Positions 54,901 to 60,900 of a stretch of DNA of 64,000 bases are shown here, piece after piece. Source of the DNA: Luscinia megarhynchos (lineage: Eukaryota; Chordata; Aves; Passeriformes; Turdidae). A model generated the notes under the pieces. It worked only from the letters and a program-made list of their open reading frames with translations, made no database searches and was not told where the DNA came from. The stretch spans positions 36,374,770 to 36,438,769 of the forward strand of contig CM067568.1 of the NCBI GenBank assembly GCA_034336665.1, written 5' to 3'. A program made the translations under genes and the position numbers. Each line of letters starts with the position of its first letter. The first letter of the stretch is position 1.

Positions 54901-57900
54901 TTACAACTTTACCTTTGGAAACATCTTTGGAAAGCTACGATGCACACATGCAAATATTTTAGAAAAGTAATAGAAAGAGTCAATCTTGAGGGGAAAAAAA
55001 ACTTTCAAAAAACCAGTATTTTTTCTGCTATTATTTTGGAAACTAACGGTTTTCTACCTCTGAAAATACTAAGGCATTTCTTTGAGCAAAAGAAAAATAA
55101 CATCCAAACTATACTGACAGTACATAATATTCATGGTTCTAAATAAACAAACGAAACAAACAAACATCTTGTTTTCTAAGCAAAATGACTGCAACACCAG
55201 TGGTAACCTCAGTCTAGTCATTTGACAAGTATAAAGATGAGAAAGAGAGAAAGAAACTTTGTATACAGGTTTTCCATACAGAAGGCAGTAACCCTACGGA
55301 AGTTCTTCTTGTCCTGGCTTTGCAGACTGGGACTTCACTGGTTGAAAAGAACAGAGCAGTGCAGTGAAGAGACAGAGAAAGCTTTTCTATTAAGCACTGA
55401 CCTTATGTACATAACCATATCAATTTTGTTACAACTTATCTCCTGCAGTGAAGTGAGATTATTCTTCCTGGTGTGGTACACAATTTTCCATAAATTATAT
55501 CTGAATCAGCCACTACAAAAACTCACACAGAGTAACTCCAATGACCACTTTGAACCAGCCCACTCTTATCACCCAACAAACACCAGACTGTGCACTAAGT
55601 ATCAGCCTACCCACAGGAGTCCCTTCTACTCTGAAGTGTAAGCTGTCACCTTCCTCTTGAAAAAAAGCAAAATACAATGACCCTACAAACAACAAAAACC
55701 CCAGCAGCAACAGCTGAACCCACAAAGGCTTTAGCACTCAGTCTGCAGCCACCTCCAAGCTCAGCATGTTTTTTCACATCTTACACCTCAATTAGATGAA
55801 ACTGTAAACTCATTTACACAAAAGATGGACCTTTTCTAGGCCTCTCCTAGAAGCTGCTTTAAAGGACTCAAGCCTATTTATACTATACAGCATAGGTACC
55901 AATGACATGAGAAAGAATATATCTGAAGCTCAAAATTCTTCCAAGGTTTTAAACAGCCTAAGATGACAAAAACATTTGTAATAGATATACCAGTATAACA
56001 GTAAGCATAACACTAACTCTGAGTGGGAAGAACACCCTATGAACTTAAATTCCAGATAATCAACTATTATAAACTTACAAACTATTAAAAATATATAAAT
56101 TATTTATATAATTTATATATCATATATAAATTATATAAGATATTATAATTATACAATTAATTCCCAAATTTGCTGATAATGCAATCACAATTTTTGCATT
56201 ACCTATAAAGTAAAAATTCAATATTTATCATTTATTTTAAGCTTTCAGTAGTTTGTCCATTAATTCAGAATGTTTCATCAAAACTTTTGTCAGTCTTTTT
56301 TAATTCATAGCTTCCCCTAATTTCTCATTAAATCTTATTCTACAAACCCACCTTTCTAAAAAAAATTGAAAAACTGATATTCCTTTGCAAATCGATCACA
56401 CAGACCAAAAAACATGCAGTATCAAGGCCTGAGAGCACTGTTGTATCTTCACAGCTGCTTTAGAGCTAAGGGAAGGTATCAAGCACAGCAACACAATCCT
56501 GCTCTTAATTAAAGTAGGGAAGTGCAGTAATAGTATCCCAACTTAAGCATCACACCTCACTTGCATGTATTTGTTTGATGGAGTTTATTACACTGGGTTT
56601 TGGGTTCAAAAATGCACACACAAACCCCGCCAACACCAAACAAAAAGAAGTGTTTATTTTTAAATATACTTACCTTGCACCATTATTTCTAAGTACTTCT
56701 ACTGTTTCATCAACAAAATACCGATCCTTGACATAAGCAAAGATTTCATCACAGATCTCATGAAGTCGGGTGCGATGGGTAAGGGTGGCCAAGTAGAGAA
56801 CTGGAATGATGAGTGCTTCTGGAAAACTTTGAAGATTATGTCTGGCTTTCTTCTCTGATTCTAGAGCTTCCTGATATGTGAGTCCTGGTTTACCTGTGAC
56901 AGCACAGCTCCACACAAGGCTGTTGCACAGAATGGTGCGTTCAAAAAAATCACTGCAAAGGAAGAAAGGTCGGAGGGGGAAGAAAGAAAGAAAACAGTTA
57001 AGTTCTGACTAATGTTTTAAACTTGTTCACAGTTAATACAGCAGCAAATTGCAAATATCTTTTACAAGCATGAAATGCAAAAGCATCTCTACTGCTCTAC
57101 AGTTTGTACATATCAAGGGTTTTTTGCCATTTTTCAGCCACAGCACGGTAAACTGCAATTGTACAACCAAAGTCTCCTCTCATTACAGACTACGGTAACA
57201 GAATCAAGACCTAGAAATGCTGCAAACAAATATTCATGTACAAGAAGCCTTTTGCATAATAATAATCACACTGAGTTAAATAGGTGTCAAATCATACTTG
57301 CATCTCCCCCATTTCCACAAATATTTGCGAGACGAGCGCCTAGAACTGTACGAACACGAAGTAACTTTAAGATCACAGAAACATGTTGCAACTTGAATAA
57401 GTTCCAGATTTTGAGTGCCTTTACTCACAAATGAAAAGATGGGAGAGGTAGAGGTAAAAAATTAATGTCAAGTAGTTCTCTAAATAGTTTTTATTCCTTC
57501 ACTGTTTGCATAGCTCTTACAAAAAAGCACTGAAATATTTTTTCCTACAGATTCTTTTCCTCCCTTGTTCCATTAGTAAATATTGATTCTTCTCCTTCCA
57601 CACATTTCCAATTAAGGCTAAAATTGCATTGTTGTTACTGCTTGCTTACCAGCTATTATATTGGAATCGAGAGCGAAGAGCTTACATTAGTTAAAATCTG
57701 TCCATTTTGACAGGTATCAGAAGCAATTTATTAAAACAATTTTCTAAATGAAGTAGATGATATATCTATTCACAACGACATGTTAAAACATATAATACAT
57801 TATGGATCAATGATCAGACAGCAAAGCAATCTTTCAATATGCCCCAGTTCAGACAATGCTTTTATTTGCCTTCAAAAGTATTAATGGACTAGTATTGAAA

Positions 57901-60900
57901 ACTACTGAACACACATGACAAACTGAGGTTTGTCTTTATCAGCCAAACATAGCTATTTCAAAGCACACAGTACTTTGTAATCTGCATGCTCCATGAGATA
58001 CCTATACTGAAGTTTCATTTCATTCCTTTAAAAAAATTCCCAAAACTAAACCACAGTGTTCCCATTTTTAAAAGGACAGACCTGTTCAAATAACTTCTAG
58101 TAACAAGATTATGAGAATTGGACAGGTCACACCGAGTTCTTTCTTGCAGTCTCCCTGCAAACCCAAGCTGGCAAACGTTCATTGGTGACACTGATGCAGA
58201 TGACAGTGTTCACTGCAGATGGACAGATGAACCATAACATTTTGTAAATGAAAATGGAAATTTCAGATTGAGGACAATGAAGGGTCTTGGCTCAGATAAT
58301 CCTTTCTGTATGAGCACAGGATTCCTCTGAGCAAGATATGCTTTAGGAAGAACATCAGCTGCAAGAAGGGGAAAATGACAGAAGAGGAAGAGATAGATAA
58401 ATTATCTGAGTAATATTTAATAGCTACAAAATCCCAGATTTTTATATCATCTGCAATCTACCTAATATATTTGACAGTACATGGATAATGTGGGCCTGCT
58501 TACTCTAAAGACGAAAAGGAAAAGAACAAAGGAAAGAGAATTAGATAAATTATTCTTCAATATATGAAGAACAGATGGTTGTCAGTCATTCTTTGTACAT
58601 CTTTATTGTGTATTATACTTACTTAAACATATTAAAGAACAGGTTAGACAAAAATCTGTTTCGTGACTTTGGTTTGGGCTTTTTTGTGAGGTGATAGAAT
58701 AGATAAAACGTGATCTCTTCAGGTCTTGTCCTGCCCTATATTTCATTATTTCTGTATTAGACTAAGTAATGTTTATGGATGGATATTCAATGGATAAAGT
58801 AACACTTACTTAAATCTTTGTTCAGATGTGCTTCTACATACATTTTTGTCTCGCTTACCAAAAGAGGTAAGAGGCTCTTGATAATTATCTTTAGCCAGGA
58901 AACAGAAAAACACTCTAAAGAGTAACTAAAAAATGTACAAGAATATAATTTTTTTTAAAATTGTGAAAGCTAAAAAAAAGTCAAGGAGGTACCAGAGCAC
59001 AAGGCAGTGACAGAGGTTCACACTGACAGTGCCCCTTTAAGAGCTGCTGTTATTCTTTGTGAGGGGACACCGGGCAGTCATGCTATTTAAAGCAGCAGCA
59101 TTAAACTTACGAGGAGAAAAAAAAATTCAAAACTAAAAAAAAATTTTAAAATCCCAATCAACAAACCTCTAAAAATTCCTAATCCATGATTATTACACGT
59201 ACAAAATGCTAAGATTACTTTAACTGAAACATATTTGAAGAAAACATGCTCCATTTGCATACGAGCATATTTTGTGTATCTAGTTTCATTCTCCCTCATT
59301 TCCTCTTTTGTTTTGTGTGGATTTTTCCCCTGTGAATTTACAGGGAAGAAAAAAAAAAAAGTGTGAAAAAACCCGACATTCCATTTTGAAAGCATTATTT
59401 AGCTATCTTTACCTATAGTGCACAAAACCATCTGTGACTTAGTCTGTTAACCAAGTTTCATTGCAATATTTAAGGATCTCGCTTTAACTTGGTTTGAAAG
59501 AAAACAAAATCCCACAGTAAACGACTAAATACACACTTTCTGTCTCTGTCTCTCTCCAGTGCACATCGGTTATCAAAAAATGCTTGTCAAAGAGCAGACA
59601 CAACAGCTACCAAACCAAGGGAATGGCAGCAGCAGCAATACCCCTTCCCTTTACTTGAAGGGTAATAATGTCCTTGATCATACTCTACATTCAACTACAT
59701 TCTGCATTCCCTTTCATGACAGCAATAGCATCTGCTGCTACACCACACCTCAAGAGTTACCTACATCTTTATCTAGGGTATTAAGGTTTCTCCGGCTTCC
59801 TTGCTGGTTCAAGATCCCTGTGACTCTCGACAGAGGAAGAAGTTCATACCAAACACATCCACAAGGTTCACTTGCATGGTCACATCTGCATCTGAGAAGC
59901 CAAATGTGACTGCAGCACCCTGGTGATGTCCACATCAGCTCAACTACAGGAGGAGCATGGCCTAAAAACTTATTTGTCTTTGTAGCTGCAATTAACACCA
60001 ACTTCTCAGCTGGATGCCTCATTTCATTTAATTAGATAGTTTTCTATGCAAGGTGAGGCTAACTGTAAAATTATCAGCAAATCATTGAGTAGTAGTTTAA
60101 TGCCACTACTCAGTAGGTATTCGATAGGAGGCAGTTCATTAACAGAAATAAATTACTTTCAACCTCTGTGCTGACTGCAATGGATATTAAGAATCAGCTT
60201 AGAAATTACGGCTGTCTTTTGCTTGAACTAACCAAATATTCCTCTTGATTTTAAGATCTACTAAATTTTTAGTGTGCTTCAAGGGCATTTATTGCAAATA
60301 TTTACGTCCATTCATTTTCATAGTATATGTTAAAAAACATGTAATTTAGTGTACTACAGGAGGGTTATCAGAGAAGACCAACTCTGCCATTCTGGATCAG
60401 TTTTTCTATATTCTTGGTCTCCAGAAGTAATCAAGAATATGCATTACAAATAATGCACAAAAAAAAATCCATGATAAATAAATTTAATTCCTTAATATTT
60501 GTAGGTTAATTATGCATTAAGGAATACATTTAATAAATTAGTTTCTCTCCAAGAAAACAGGAAAATTCCCCTAATTTAACTAAGGACACTTAAAAAGCCT
60601 TTTGAAAGATTTCTATTTGACTGTAACTAAGAACTCTCAGGCTAACCTGTAAAGAAGTTTCACTAAGTTCGGAAGATGAAGAGAAACTGCTCTTCCTCCC
60701 CCTCTCATGCTCTAGAATGAGAAACATTCCTACCACTGTGTCTATTACTACTCATCATTGTCATTTTCAAACTGTATTCAAATACAACACTTCCCACACT
60801 TTAACAGTAGCTTTCTCTGCACATCTACATCACCTATTAACTTTTACAACAAGGTGTCAAAGACTGGTGGAAACACCCCTCTGGTTCAATGTTTTTCATG

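Larger units (their letters stand above)
43903..56673 (-). other. BAZ1A intron 2
   Basis: 12,771 nt, the longest intron, with GTAAGT donor and TTTCAG acceptor. In order along +: unrecognised AT-rich DNA to 45780; a GC-rich patch (45835-45965); a long CR1 piece (47815-49740); a GATA-like run (51614-51650); an AATAAAAC minisatellite (52764-52821); a perfect AT palindrome (56104-56138). I found no exon or gene in it. Confidence 0.87.

Noticed and set aside
59559..59909. 116-residue + strand frame in intron 1
   Set aside because: No family resemblance, no splice context and no composition change; likely chance.
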